A DNA stretch of 43,941 nt from Podochytrium sp. JEL0797 (Eukaryota > Chytridiomycota > Chytridiomycetes > Chytridiales > Chytriomycetaceae), in contig JADGJG010000105.1 in the NCBI GenBank assembly GCA_027596195.1, positions 1-43,941 of the forward strand, in the 5' to 3' direction. Below, in pieces: positions 10,141 to 20,885 of the stretch (position 1 is the first letter of the stretch; the number at the start of each line of letters is the position of its first letter). The notes beneath the pieces were generated by a model that had not been told where the DNA came from, did no database searches, and saw only the letters and a program-made list of their open reading frames with translations. Both the position numbers and the translations under genes were made by a program.

Positions 10141-11424
10141 CTACATATATTTAACGATGTATATGCGAGTTTCCGACATTCTTGCTGTCAGCCATCTCGC
10201 AATGAAACGAGTCTGCTCTAATTCAGGGGCCATCGCGACAACCTCGCTACGGAAAGGTGAAAGCGACGGAAGAAAATTAAAAGCGTTCTGAGAGGGGAAT
10301 AAACGAAACGAGGGTCAATTTCTAAGCGATGGAAATGAAAACAAAGATACAACGTTTCAATTTTTTTCTGATCCCGAAAAACCACCTCTCACTTGACGAG
10401 GTTGGGCACAGCCACGCTATGGGTGAGGCACTTCGTCGTGCTTGTCGTTTTATCAGGACCCCGAGTTCCATGCGCACGCATCAAAAAATATTGGACGCGC
10501 CATTGTGGAGGAAAATGTGGATGACGCGTTTTGGTGGGGTGTTTGGGATGAAAACCTCGAGAGCTCCAAGATGAAGCGCATTGAAAATGCCACCAAAATG
10601 CACCAGTTCCTTGCCCCCCGGGGAATCAACATATTTCGCTCCATTTATTCCCTACAGAAATTGTTGGAGGTTGCGGCCAAAGTTGAAGGAGGAGTACGAG
10701 GAAGCAGTAAGAACAAAGATTTCAGAACAGGGCACTTTGAGCCTTGTTTCGCGTCGAAAATAACACATCCATGCGTCTTTGTATGTGGTGGGCTCAGTGA
10801 TGCCGATCCAGGATCAAAAATTGGCTCATAATAACTCTTCGTTCCGTCATTTGCTGCACTTTATAACGGACGACGACAACCTCGCGATTCATTGTTACAG
10901 GTGGATGTGTGCACTAAATTGAGACAAAGGCCTCTACTATACATACGATTTCTCCTCTTGGACCGTTACTCAACTGCCCCATGGCACCACGTGTGCGATT
11001 ATCATCTGGATCTAAGGGCTACATTGGGGCCACCACCAAGACCCACTCCGGCAAAGCTGAAAATTGGTGCAACTGCACTGAACTTGTACATTTGAGCCAC
11101 CGAGCTTACCAAGCCGGAATCACTCTCACGCGCGACAGCGATTGCACAGACCATCGAGGAAGTCGGAACTGTGTCTGGGAAAAAAGTCCATCTATGACGC
11201 TTCTATGGCGACAGAACAAGTTGAGATTGATGCCATTTTAGCTTGCATTCACCCAAGCAACGAAATTCGCGAAGCTGCTCCCTGTATCCTTGCTGGCGGC
11301 TTTAATCCGATGCGTTTCGACCCTTCCTCACGGAAGCGGAAGAATCACAAGGAGGCGCACCCTAGTCCTCGCAACCCATCAATCCCTGTTCCGCCGGCCG
11401 AGGAGGCTGTCTCTGGCGCTCTGG

Positions 11425-11608
11425 TTGATCTTCCTGTGCCCTATTTTTCCCCCTCCAAATCGCCGCAAGTGGCCCTCGCAACCGAAAGCCAAACTTTGCA
11501 AGAAAGAAGCCACTTCTTGATCTTCCTGTGCCCTATTTTTCCCCCTCCAAATCGCCGCAAGTGGCCCTCGCAACCGAAAGCCAAACTTTGCAAGAAAGAA
11601 GCCACTTC
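11425..11608. repeat. Perfect 92-bp tandem duplication
   Basis: Two copies with period 92 (11425-11516 and 11517-11608), starting at TTGATCTTCCTGTGCCC and ending in GCCACTTC. They are identical by eye, so the duplication is recent. Because 92 is not a multiple of three, it shifts any reading frame that crosses it. Confidence 0.9.
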
Positions 11609-11989
11609 TTGATACCGCCTACTTCGCCAGTTTGCGCACAGCCATTTTATGGATTTTGGCTTCGAGCCCCCCTACCCCACGCCTCTCGAATCATTCGTAC
11701 AGCATGTGGCTCGCGCTGCTGAGTATAGCCGCTTGAGTTGAGAGTGTTGAAACAAGGGGTGACCTGTTTATTTTGGTTGGATTTTTTAAATTCGGAATAA
11801 TGCTATCTCAGGTGTGGGGAATGAAACAGGGTTTATTTATTGTTTGACGTGTTTGTCAAGGGAGAATACATCGTAATAGAGCGCGAGAGTTCTTATAACG
11901 GGGAAGCTGCTGAGGCACCTGAAAGATCTCTTATGGACGCACAAAAGTTTGGAGCGCTGGAACCATTATCAAATAGAAGCGGTGAAGGG

Positions 11990-12126
11990 GTAGAGAGAGG
12001 GAGGGACAGCTTCTGGGAATGTGAGTGACTCGACAATTTCATGTTCAACTCCCTTATCTGATTGGTGGAAAGTCTGATTGGTGGAAAGTCGGTTTCGAAC
12101 TCCGGGGGGGGTCGTATTACCCTCCG
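11990..12126 (-). repeat. Right terminal inverted repeat
   Basis: Reverse complement of the left repeat at 9998-10140. It carries the same doubled TGATTGGTGGAAAGTC motif and the same G run ahead of GTCGTATTACCCTCCG. Confidence 0.8.
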
Positions 12127-12128
12127 TA

Positions 12129-12203
12129 CGAATGAACGCGCCAAACAGTCAGCTTTTGTGTTGGTATTCGACTATTGCGGATGTTGCGGCTTTGATTTTG
12201 TGA
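12129..12203 (+). repeat. Partial copy of the aminotransferase 3'-tail repeat
   Basis: It begins CGAATGAACGCGCC and runs through CAAACAGTCAGC and GGATGTTGCGGCTTTGATTT, nearly identical to the last ~70 bp of both aminotransferase genes (14930-14996 and 17766-17832). It starts immediately after the inverted-repeat element. Confidence 0.8.
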
Positions 12204-12269
12204 TCACGGAAAGAATGCTTAATTAATCGCCTGAGTGTGGAAAGGAGAAGTTTTAAAAATATAAACAAT

Positions 12270-12510
12270 CACACCGTGAGCGCGAATACAGATTAAATCA
12301 GAATCAATCACTTGCGCCGCGCAAGTCGCAAATCCAAATTCAGCACAGATACGAGCGCCCTCTCTATTCCAGCCAATTATCCTTGCGCAAAAAAGCAAGT
12401 ATGCTAAGTTTGATGACTTTTGGTGCCTTGTGTCCCTGTCGGCACCCAATCTCGAGACTCCCGCGAGTTTGTCTTCAACATAACCCTAGAACGCATCTCC
12501 GTATTCATAG
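12270..12510 (+). pseudogene. 5' fragment of an aminotransferase-gene copy
   Basis: This stretch resembles the 5' region of aminotransferase copy 2 (15750-16010). Shared landmarks in the same order are CACCGTGAGCGCGAATAC, TCAGAATCAATC, AAATTCAGCACAGAT and TCGA(G/T)ACTCCCGCG followed by TTCAACA. The conserved enzyme core does not follow. It is a truncated duplicate upstream of copy 1. Confidence 0.5.
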
Positions 12511-12956
12511 TGGCTCCTATGGGAATTTCACTGTCACAGGAAGACCGTACGGGGGATAAGTCCGTCCGCAATTCCAACGGCATCCAAATTCGGGTCCCTT
12601 TGTCGCTACCCAAGTATGAGCATGCTCCCGCTTAAACCGGTGCTGTGCGAGCGAGTTGCAGTTTGTCAATTCTCGCCGAAAGGGCAGATCTCCACTTTCA
12701 GTCTTTCACCATCTCCTCAGGTCCACATCTCCAGATTCAATTTGATTAAATCGAAAATTTGGGTGCCCATGAACTATTTCTCTTTGGAATTGGACGCGCG
12801 CCAACACAACACAGAAAGAGGTTGCCATATCCTCAATATTTGCTATCTCCTGACTCCTAGGAAAAAAGGGGATAGATTTCTTGGCGAAAAGACACTCCGT
12901 GTCTTTTCGGGAGTGAGTGGCTGCTTTTCTTTTCCTTCGTCTTCAAAACCAAACAG

Positions 12957-14996
12957 ATGCCAGACTCTAACACTCGCGCCACGAAGCCAGTTCAACGCAA
13001 AAGCCCCTCTTTCAACCAATTTCTGCACACGTTTCACAGCAACGAGCAGTCGCGGTTCGACCACTACTGGCGACTTGCCGTAAAGGGGCCACACCTGCCG
13101 ACGCCCAAGACGCTTCGTCCTCGAGACTCCCGCGATAATGTCTTTCGTCACGATGTACTGCCGATTCCAAAGCGCATCTCTGATTCCCCGAGAGATCTTG
13201 CACGTTTCTTGCACAGTGATATCATTTTGGCCAAGTCTGTCGAAACGCCGTTCGGGATCCGGCCATTGGTGTATGCTGATTTCATTGCCTCGGGGAGACC
13301 GTTGAGATGCATTGAAAAGACGATGATGGAGAAGGTGATGCCATACTATGCCAATACTCACACTGAGACGGGTATTTTGGGACGATGCATGACGGAGTTG
13401 CGTGAGAATGCAAGGTTTGAACTGGACCGGGATATTTGCAAAACGTATGTGATTAAATCCTCAAAAATATTACTAGAACTAACATCAAGAGATCCTGCCA
13501 CGCAACGGAGGAATACGGGTGCATCTTTGTCGGCTCGGGATCCACTGCCGCCATCAACCGGCTTGCCCATCTCATTGCTTTGCCTCAGAAGGTTTCTGCC
13601 GCCAATTTGGGTCAAGGCAAATCGGATACTCCAGTCGTGTTCATTTCATCAGCCGAGCACCATTCCAACATTCTTGTGTGGCGTGAAATGGGAGCCAATG
13701 TCATTTCGATCCCAACCAACTCGGTGACTGGGGTGATCAAGATGGACGTGCTTGAAACGCAGTTAAAGGTGAGAATAAGCGGAAGAATACATCTCTTTGT
13801 CTTTGATAATTGATTTTGCTGTCCAGCTCCACATGGCAAGTTCGACGTTGATCGGCTCCTTCACTGCGGCGTCAAATATTGTCGGCATCCTCCAACCTGT
13901 TCACCAACTCGCAAAACTGATGCACAAGTACAACGGTCTCGCCTTCTTTGACTACGCCTGCGCGGGACCATACGTCTCCATCGAAGTTAGCCCCGCCTCG
14001 AGACCCGTCGACGAGCACTTGGACGCTGTCATGGTCAGTCCGCACAAGTTCTTGGGTGGACCTGGAACCCCAGGACTTCTTCTCATTCGCAAGAGCATCT
14101 GCGGTGGAGGAGAACGTCCACCCGTTGTTCCAGGAGGAGGTGCTGTGACGTGGGTCAACGAACGCGGATTCCACGCGTATTACGCTGATTTGGAGACGCG
14201 CGAGGAAGCAGGGACTCCAGACATTCTCGCAGCCATTCGCGCCGGACTTGTTTTTGAAATCAAGGCGATGCAGACGCCGGCTTTCATTCAAGAAAAGTCG
14301 TTCCATTGGACGCGGTTCGCCGCCAGTCGCTTGTCTGCTTCTCCAAACATCCAGGTGTTGGGATCACCACATGCGGAAAACAAGCTTCCGGTCTTTTCTA
14401 TTCTGGTCAAGTCACCTGTGGAAGGGCAACTCTTGCATCATCATTTTGTGAGCAAGCTTCTGGCCGATGTGTTTGGGGTCCAGTCTCGAAGCGGATGCAG
14501 CTGCGCCGCCCCGTATCTTATTGAACTCCTTGATATCTCTGCTGCAGCTGAAGAGCGCAATAGGAGCGCGTTCTTTGGAAGCGGGAAGATCACAGAGGGA
14601 TTCAAGTTCGGGTTCACGCGGTTCAATCTCAGTTACACGCACACGCAGCAGGAGGTGGATTATATTCTGGATGCAGTGTGTTGGGTGGGGGAGTATGGGT
14701 GGAAGATGTTGCCATTTTATGAACACGATCTGGTTCGTGGGACTTGGACGCCGATTGTGAACGACACGAGTGTTTTGGGAGTCACAGTTGGGAGGAGCAA
14801 GAAATGGGGTGGGGAGCGTGGTTTTGATTTCAAAATGTGCGCGCGCGTGGCGTTGTTCGCCGCAAAGGAGATTGTGAAGAGAAGTGATTGGAGGGTGCGA
14901 GTCGGTGCGTGCCAACAAGCGCGAATGGACGCACCAAACAGTCAGCTTTTGTGTTGGTATTCAACTATTTCGGATGTTGCGGCTTTGATTTTGTAA
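12957..14996 (+). CDS. Class V aminotransferase-like PLP enzyme, copy 1
   Basis: Three exons: 12957-13444, 13492-13768 and 13827-14996. Donors are GTATGT and GTGAGA, with a CTAAC branch motif before the first acceptor; phases agree and give 644 residues. The cysteine-desulfurase-like fold shows YADFIASGRPLRCIEK and YYANTHTET in exon 1, the cofactor loop VGSGSTAAINRL and SAEHHSNI in exon 2, and the PLP-holding Asp in AFFDYACAGPY and the Schiff-base Lys in SPHKFLGGPGTPG (about K329) in exon 3. Family members act on cysteine or related substrates; the substrate here is not readable. Residues after about 581 (from WGGERGFDF) are encoded by a dispersed repeat. The N-terminal ~90 residues are poorly conserved between copies, so the start is uncertain. 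Confidence 0.82.
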
Positions 14997-14999
14997 AAT
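14807..14999 (+). repeat. Dispersed ~190-bp repeat forming the 3' end of aminotransferase copy 1
   Basis: From GGGTGGGGAGCGTGG to TTTGATTTTGTAAA. The same unit occurs at 17643-17835 (plus), 18903-19072 (minus), 20886-21072 (minus) and, in part, at 12129-12203 (plus). The two minus copies have no aminotransferase coding sequence attached. Confidence 0.75.
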
Positions 15000-15001
15000 G
15001 C

Positions 15002-15195
15002 AAATTAATACATCGTCGATTGGCCCGCCTCGGTGTAAGTATTGGCAAAGTATGGATCACTTCTCCATCAATGTCTTTTGCTGTGCACCTCAACGCTGTT
15101 CCCAACGCGATGAAGTCGGCATGAGTTGTTGGTTTTTGGTGAGAGCCGCCTATGGAATCCTTCACAGGAATACGAAGTGCAGTGATGCAACACAA
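15002..15195 (-). pseudogene. Inverted fragment of aminotransferase exon 1
   Basis: The minus strand reads HADFIALGTALRCTAKDIDG and then a diverged match to MPYYANTHTETG, corresponding to YADFIASGRPLRCIEKTMME in the intact genes. Nucleotide identity by eye is about 70%. It has no flanking exons. It sits between the two intact copies in opposite orientation, so the locus has been rearranged as well as duplicated. Confidence 0.7.
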
Positions 15196-15656
15196 TTTGG
15201 AAAGTATTTACAGTAACGCAGTTTTTCCCCTTCCTCTTCTCCTTTCCTTGAAGAATAAGGATATTTTTGTCTTCGTCATGAAGACTCGATTTCTCCTCCC
15301 ACGCTTTCAAGCTGGGAGGCTTAACAGGCTTCATCAGTTCAGACCTGTTTTTAACGCCTAAATTCTTACCTCTCCTAAATTGCGCCGTCCATTACCTGTT
15401 GAGCAGTGGTTTCACGGTGCAGATTTTCGAAAATACATCCAAAGCTCGACTTTATAACTCGCAACATGGGCGCTGCCTTTCTTCGCGTCCCGTCGAGACC
15501 TGCGGAAAGGCCCTTAAATGCGGCTTGGATTACCGTCTGAGACGCAAAAAAAGCTGGGTACTGCCACTTTTTTTTCAAGTCCCTCCCAGGTTTTGCTGAA
15601 CTGGCTGAAAAAATATGTTGAGGAGTGTGATTCCGAAACAACAAGCAATTTAATTC
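15196..15656. other. Intergenic between aminotransferase copies; no gene called
   Basis: A minus-strand open frame of about 89 codons (15375-15644) lacks an ATG and any recognisable motif. No repeat or RNA gene was seen. Confidence 0.4.
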
Positions 15657-17832
15657 ATGTTACAGTATGCCGCGATGAATGAATTAAAATTGAGAAGTTC
15701 CCATAAAGCACCTCTCACTTGCTCATTCGCCGGCCAACCACTACTCACTCACACCGTGAGCGCGAATACGCAGATGTCAGAATCAATCCCTCGCGCCACG
15801 TGCTTCGCAAATCCAATTCAGCACAGATGCGAGCACCCCGCAACTTCCACCAAATATACATACACGCATAAAAACACCAAGCCCGCGTTCTTGGACCATG
15901 TCTGGTTCCTTGCGTCTCCTGGTTTACACCTGCTGCAGCCTAAGATTCAAAGTTCTCGATACTCCCGCGACTTTAGCTTCAACAGTCTACTACAGATTCC
16001 AAAGCGCATCACGAATTCCCCGGTGTCTTTTGTACGTTTCTTGCACGGTGACACAATTTTGGCCAAGTCTGTCGAAACGCCGTTTGGGATCCGTCCACTG
16101 GTGTATGCGGACTTCATTGCCTCGGGGAGACCGTTGAGATGCATTGAAAAGACGATGATGGAGAAGGTGATGCCATACTATGCCAATACTCACACTGAGA
16201 CGGGTATTTTGGGACGATGTATGACGGAGTTGCGCGAGAATGCAAGGTTTGAACTGGACCGGGATATTTGCAAAACGTATGTGATTAAATCCTCAAAAAT
16301 ATTACTAGAACTATCATCAAGAGATCCTGCAACGCAACGGAGGAATACGGATGCATCTTTGTCGGTTCGGGATCCACTGCCGCCATCAACCGGCTTGCCC
16401 ATCTCATTGGATTGCCTCAGAAGGTTTCTGCCGCCAATTTGGGTCAAGGCAAATCGGATACTCCAGTCGTGTTCATTTCATCAGCCGAGCACCATTCCAA
16501 CATTCTTGTGTGGCGTGAAATGGGAGCCAAGGTCATTTCGATCCCGACCAACTCGGTGACTGGGGTGATCCAGATGGACGTGCTTGAAACGCAGTTACAG
16601 GTGAGAATACGTGGAAGAAATACACCTCTTTGTGGTTTGTTAATTTGATTTCTGCTGTTCAGCGCCACGCGTCGGCCGCCGTGCTCATTGGCTCATTCAC
16701 TGCGGCGTCAAACATTGTCGGCATCCTCCAACCTGTTCACCAACTCGCAAAACTGATGCACAAGTACAACAGTCTCGCCTTCTTTGACTACGCCTGCGCG
16801 GGGCCATACGTCTCCATCGAAGTTAGTCCTGCCTCGAGACCCGTCGACGAGCACTTGGACGCTGTCATGGTCAGTCCGCACAAGTTCTTGGGTGGACCTG
16901 GAACCCCAGGACTTCTTCTCGTTCGCAAGAGCATCTGCGGTGGAGGAGAACGTCCACCCGTTGTTCCAGGTGGAGGTGCTGTGACGTGGGTCAACGAACG
17001 CGGATTCCACGCGTATTACGCTGATTTGGAGACGCGCGAGGAAGCAGGGACTCCAGACATTCTCGCAGCCATTCGCGCCGGAGTTGTTTTTGAAATCAAG
17101 GCGATGCAGACGCCGGCTTTCATTCAAGAAAAGTCGTTCCATTGGACGCGGTACGCCGCCAGTCGCTTGTCTGCTTCTCCAAACATCCAGGTGTTGGGAT
17201 CACCGCATTCGGAAAACAAGCTTCCGGTCTTTTCTATTCTGGTCAAGTCACCTGTGGAAGGGCAACTCTTGCATCATCATTTTGTGAGCAAGCTTCTGGC
17301 CGATGTGTTTGGGGTCCAGTCTCGAAGCGGATGCAGCTGCGCCGCCCCGTATCTTATTGAACTCCTTGATATCTCTGCTGCAGCTGAAGAGCGCAATAGG
17401 AGCGCGTTCTTTGGAAGCGGGAAGATCACAGAGGGATTCAAGTTCGGGTTCACGCGGTTCAATCTCAGTTACACGCACACGCAGCAGGAGGTGGATTATA
17501 TTCTGGATGCAGTGTGTTGGGTGGGGGAGTATGGGTGGAAGATGTTGCCATTTTATGAACACGATCTGGTTCGTGGGACTTGGACGCCGATTGTGAACGA
17601 CACGAGTGTTTTGGGAGTCACGGTTGGGAGGAACAAGAAATGGGGTGGGGAGCGTGGTTTTGATTTCAAAAAGTGCGCGCACGTGGCGTTGTTCGCCGCA
17701 AAGGAGATTGTGAAGAGAAGTGATTGGAGGGAGCGAGTCCATTCGAATCAACAAGCGCGAATGGGCGCGCCAAACAGTCAGCTTTTGTGTTGGTATTCGA
17801 GTATTGCGGATGTTGCGGCTTTGATTTTGTAA
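15657..17832 (+). CDS. Class V aminotransferase-like PLP enzyme, copy 2
   Basis: Exons 15657-16276, 16324-16600 and 16663-17832 have the same intron positions and phases as copy 1 and give 688 residues from the first in-frame ATG (a second ATG lies at 15774). From about 15990 the protein is almost identical to copy 1, with the same VGSGSTAAINRL, SAEHHSNI, FFDYACAGPY and SPHKFLGG (Lys codon 16882-16884). The first ~100 residues have no counterpart in copy 1, so the true start may lie downstream or in an exon I cannot see. Exon 3 again ends in the dispersed tail repeat. High identity and tandem orientation indicate a recent duplication with a period of about 2.84 kb. Confidence 0.8.
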
Positions 17833-17835
17833 AAT
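17643..17835 (+). repeat. Dispersed tail repeat, copy in aminotransferase 2
   Basis: Same unit as 14807-14999, differing at a few positions. It encodes the last ~63 residues and the stop codon of copy 2. Confidence 0.75.
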
Positions 17836-17865
17836 ATGTAAATATTAATTTCAAAAAAAATAAAC

Positions 17866-18882
17866 ATGTCAAACTGCTCAGGCGGCGAATCCGACTGCCC
17901 CGCCGCCGTGGAACTCGCATCCCTCCGCCGCATTCTTCTTGTCCCTGAAGACCCCGACCTTCCCCCACACGATCTCGCCCCGCCTTCGCGCACCCGACTG
18001 TCAACCACCTTCCTCCCACCCGAACTCCTCACGCGCATCGCCTCCTTCACGGACGCACCCTCGCTGCTACAGCTCTGCCATGCCATCAGGAGCCTCAAGC
18101 ACGTGTCCTTCGCTCTCTGGTCTCTCGCCCAGAAACTCGACCGCAAAACAAGTTTTGCGCAGCTCTGGCCCCATTTTCTCTTTCCTGGTGCACCGCCCCT
18201 CGAGCGTTTCAGTGCTTGTCTCAGAACGAGCAATGTTGTGGCCTTCCGCAACTACTTTGCCGTTCTCGCCCAACTCGATGGCCAGGTCTCCATCTGCCCA
18301 CAAACCGCGTTGTGTTTATACGAGCTGCGTCCTCTTGTGCCAAAGAATCTGCTCCTGAACGTGACCTTTTGCTACGAAGAACGCGACTTTGACCACGACG
18401 ACTCGATCGACACGCCCGACCTCCTCCTGGAAAACCTTGCCGCGCTGCAGTTCCGCATCGGCGAATTAACGCTCCCGCAGTTCATCCCCGATGAAATCCT
18501 ACCAGAATGCGCACAGCTGCTCAAGAAAATACCTATGCACACGCTGTGTTTTAACCGCATCGCTCCGACTCTCCTCATTGCACAGATTCCCAAGATTCCA
18601 AACCTCGTGTGCCTCGAGCTCAACAGGATCAAAAAAGAGCCAACGTGGACGTTCCTTTCGAAATGCCACAACTTGCTCACACTGCGTATCTATCATACAA
18701 ACTTCTCCCCAAAATCCGTCAAACTTCTTGTTGACGCGTTGCCAGGAAGCAAGTTGACTGTCGTGTCATTTCCTCTGCAACTACGAGTGGATATAAAATC
18801 CGAGACATTGAACGAAATTGGATGGAAACTGGAAACTTTGAACTGGCGCGGAATGAAGTGGTTGAAGAAAAGTGAAAAATAA
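17866..18882 (+). CDS. F-box-like protein
   Basis: Single exon, 338 residues, ATG 17866 to TAA 18880-18882, starting only 33 bp after the stop of aminotransferase copy 2. Residues about 46-85 have the F-box layout (STTFLPPELLTRIASFTD, SLLQLCHAIRSLKHVS). The C-terminal half contains leucine-rich stretches such as IPNLVCLELNRI and CHNLLTLRIYHTNFS, which resemble degenerate leucine-rich repeats. F-box proteins usually recruit substrates to SCF ubiquitin ligases through Skp1; that role is inferred from layout only. The coding frame is intact and the codon use is C-rich at third positions. Confidence 0.7.
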   Translation: MSNCSGGESDCPAAVELASLRRILLVPEDPDLPPHDLAPPSRTRLSTTFLPPELLTRIASFTDAPSLLQLCHAIRSLKHVSFALWSLAQKLDRKTSFAQLWPHFLFPGAPPLERFSACLRTSNVVAFRNYFAVLAQLDGQVSICPQTALCLYELRPLVPKNLLLNVTFCYEERDFDHDDSIDTPDLLLENLAALQFRIGELTLPQFIPDEILPECAQLLKKIPMHTLCFNRIAPTLLIAQIPKIPNLVCLELNRIKKEPTWTFLSKCHNLLTLRIYHTNFSPKSVKLLVDALPGSKLTVVSFPLQLRVDIKSETLNEIGWKLETLNWRGMKWLKKSEK

Positions 18883-18902
18883 ATCTAACTTAATGGTGCA
18901 AA

Positions 18903-19072
18903 AAAAAAACAACGCCGCAAGTTAGGCAATAATCTAGTACCGGCGCAACATATTTGTTTGGCGCGTCCATTCGCTCTTGTTGGCTCACACGGATTCGTTC
19001 CCTTCAATCGCTTCTCCTCAATCTCCGTTCTCCCCAACAACGCCACGCGCGCACACTTTTTAAAGATCCAAT
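18903..19072 (-). repeat. Dispersed tail repeat, solo copy (minus)
   Basis: The reverse complement contains AGTGTGCGCGCGTGGCGTTG, GAGCCAACAAGAGCGAATGG and ACGCGCCAAACA, matching the aminotransferase tail. It carries no enzyme sequence beyond the repeat. Located 3' of the F-box-like gene. Confidence 0.7.
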
Positions 19073-19192
19073 TTTTTGCTTCTCCCGACCGAATTTCTTG
19101 CTTCTTCCGACCGTGAACTGACAAGAGGAGGATTAAATATTCCAAAGTATTGCAAAATCTTCAAACTGAAAACACGCCAGAAAACCGACTTC

Positions 19193-19679
19193 ATGCCGTG
19201 TTGCCCCGTTTGCAAAGCCTCTTTTGAGATTCGCACTGAAAATGGCCTCCTTTTGAAACCTGGATGCTGTGGAAATCATCACCATCTTTTGCGCTTCAAC
19301 ACAGTTGAAAAACGATGGGTGTATGATACAGGCATGGGTCATCGAGCCTCCAAGTAAGTTTCAGGATCAAGGGCGAATGAGATGATCATGATTGTCGATT
19401 GATCTAGAATATGAAAAGCAGTTGCCCAATTTGCCGCCGAAGCTTGAACAAAACGTTGCAACCCAAACGTCAACAGAGAACACGTTGAAGTTATCCAAAA
19501 CCATCCTCTTGCGTGACAGTATTTACCTCATAATGTTTGGCGCACCCACTGGCTGGTTCACCTTGTGGATGAGGGGTTTGGCGCTCCAATCAACCGTTTC
19601 TTACCGTGAAAGTCTCTTTCTCATTATTTTTGGAGCTCCACTTGGAAGCTGTGGTGTTTTCTTTTCTTTGCATGTGTAG
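19193..19679 (+). CDS. Small unrecognised Cys/His-rich plus membrane-hairpin protein
   Basis: The first part starts at ATG 19193 (MPCCPVCKASFEIR, then PGCCGNHHHLLRF) and reaches GTAAGT at 19354, a good donor. A downstream open stretch (about 19408-19679) follows a CTAG acceptor. It contains a doubled hydrophobic motif, RDSIYLIMFGAPTGW and RESLFLIIFGAPLGS. The Cys/His part suggests a metal site and the doubled motif suggests membrane or membrane-surface helices. The phases across the obvious intron do not match by one base, so either the splice choice is wrong or there is a frameshift. No family is recognised. Confidence 0.35.
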
Positions 19680-19917
19680 TCGGTGAATAAAAATTTAAAG
19701 AGTTGTAGGGGGGAACAACGAATCCCCATCCGACAAAAATCATCCCATTGATTTCTCTGACACCCGGACACCCAACACTTGACGCTCCTCCGATCCATCA
19801 AGCCAGCAGTATCGAATATCGACAGAACTCAGAACCGATGCGCCCCGGAAGACGCGTGCAGGACGCGCCGCAAAAAAACAAAAAATGAAGCTGAAACCTC
19901 GTGAATGAGAATCAAAC

Positions 19918-20876
19918 ATGAGCAGTGATGCTTCAAGTGTACAGCAGATCGCAAGCATGTACCGTGATGCTGGAAGTGTATGGCAAATTCTTCATTCTCT
20001 TACCCCCTCAAAACAGAAGGGAAGCACACAAAGTTTGAGGGATCTCATCATTGCAGACATGAAGCAGCTCCCAATTGGACTGAATATGGCACTTGATGCG
20101 TGCCTTCAACAGTATTGGGAGACATTTGTTTGTGGGACTGAAATTGAGCCCATTTCAAAAATTCGACTTCGCATTTATCAAGAGTATCGAATTCCGCAGT
20201 TGAGCCTCTATATCATCGAGTCATCGCAATTTTGACTGCATATATGATCAGCTATCAGTTGTTTAACCCCATTCCAAACCGTATTTGCTCTGCGCTTCGT
20301 GTTTTCCAGCAATTCGCGAAGTCTAATGATACTATTTGGCATTCGGGGTCCTTCGAATCCGTGAAAGGAGCAGTTGATACGTTTATCGATGTCACCAAAA
20401 ATCAATTCGTATCCCTGAGACCCGAGCTCTGATTGAGCCAGCGACCAAATCTCGCAAGGAATGTTTTGCGACGCGTGTTGGTCCCCACGAGACAAGAATC
20501 CAAGTCATCTCAAAATATGTTCAAGGTGCTAATGTACATATTATTGCTCGCGCAAGTGCCAAAAAAAGAGATGCTTGAACGGACACAAAATATATTGTCG
20601 ACCGGTGGGAGAGTTTCAGCCTGGGGACTTGGTCATAAGTCACAGCCACTTGACTACTTCAAATTGAATGAGATAGTTTATCTTTTGGAGGAGAAGGGGA
20701 ATCAAATTTCAACGTGGGTTGGGTTGCCAATCAACGGCAGAGACAATGCTTTTCAGACAGAGATTCTGCACCAAGCAAATATGCGCATTATTGCGACCAA
20801 TAGCGAATACAAGGATGTGGAACAGTTGTCAGTGAATCCGTTTGTGTTGGTTTTTATTCATTTTTTTAATTTTTGA
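19918..20876 (+). pseudogene. Unrecognised gene in three successive frames
   Basis: ATG 19918 opens a frame to a stop at 20235 (SSVQQIASMYRDAGSVWQIL, IADMKQLPIGLNMALDACL). A second frame runs about 20232-20432 (ALRVFQQFAKSNDTIWHSG, VDTFIDVTKNQFVSL). A third runs to 20876 (FKVLMYILLLAQVPKKEML, LNEIVYLLEEKGNQIS). All three look like one helical protein of about 310 residues, but no consensus introns reconcile the frames, so it is probably frameshifted twice. No family is recognised. Confidence 0.4.
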
Positions 20877-20885
20877 AAGACAATT

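Larger units (their letters stand above)
9998..12126. mobile_element. 2.13-kb element with ~130-bp terminal inverted repeats
   Basis: The ends CGGAGGGTAATACGACC... (from 9998) and its reverse complement (ending at 12126) form long inverted repeats. Both are bounded by TA (9996-9997 and 12127-12128), which fits a TA target duplication as in Tc1/mariner-like elements, unless TA is part of the repeat. The interior shows no transposase motif. It holds protein-like pieces in shifting frames (about 10440-10840 and 11140-11735) and a 92-bp tandem duplication, so it is probably non-autonomous, perhaps carrying captured host sequence. Its right end abuts a fragment of the aminotransferase 3' tail. Confidence 0.7.

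Noticed and set aside
15375..15644. 89-codon minus-strand open frame
   Set aside because: It has no ATG (it starts at TTG), no recognisable motif and no flanking exon.
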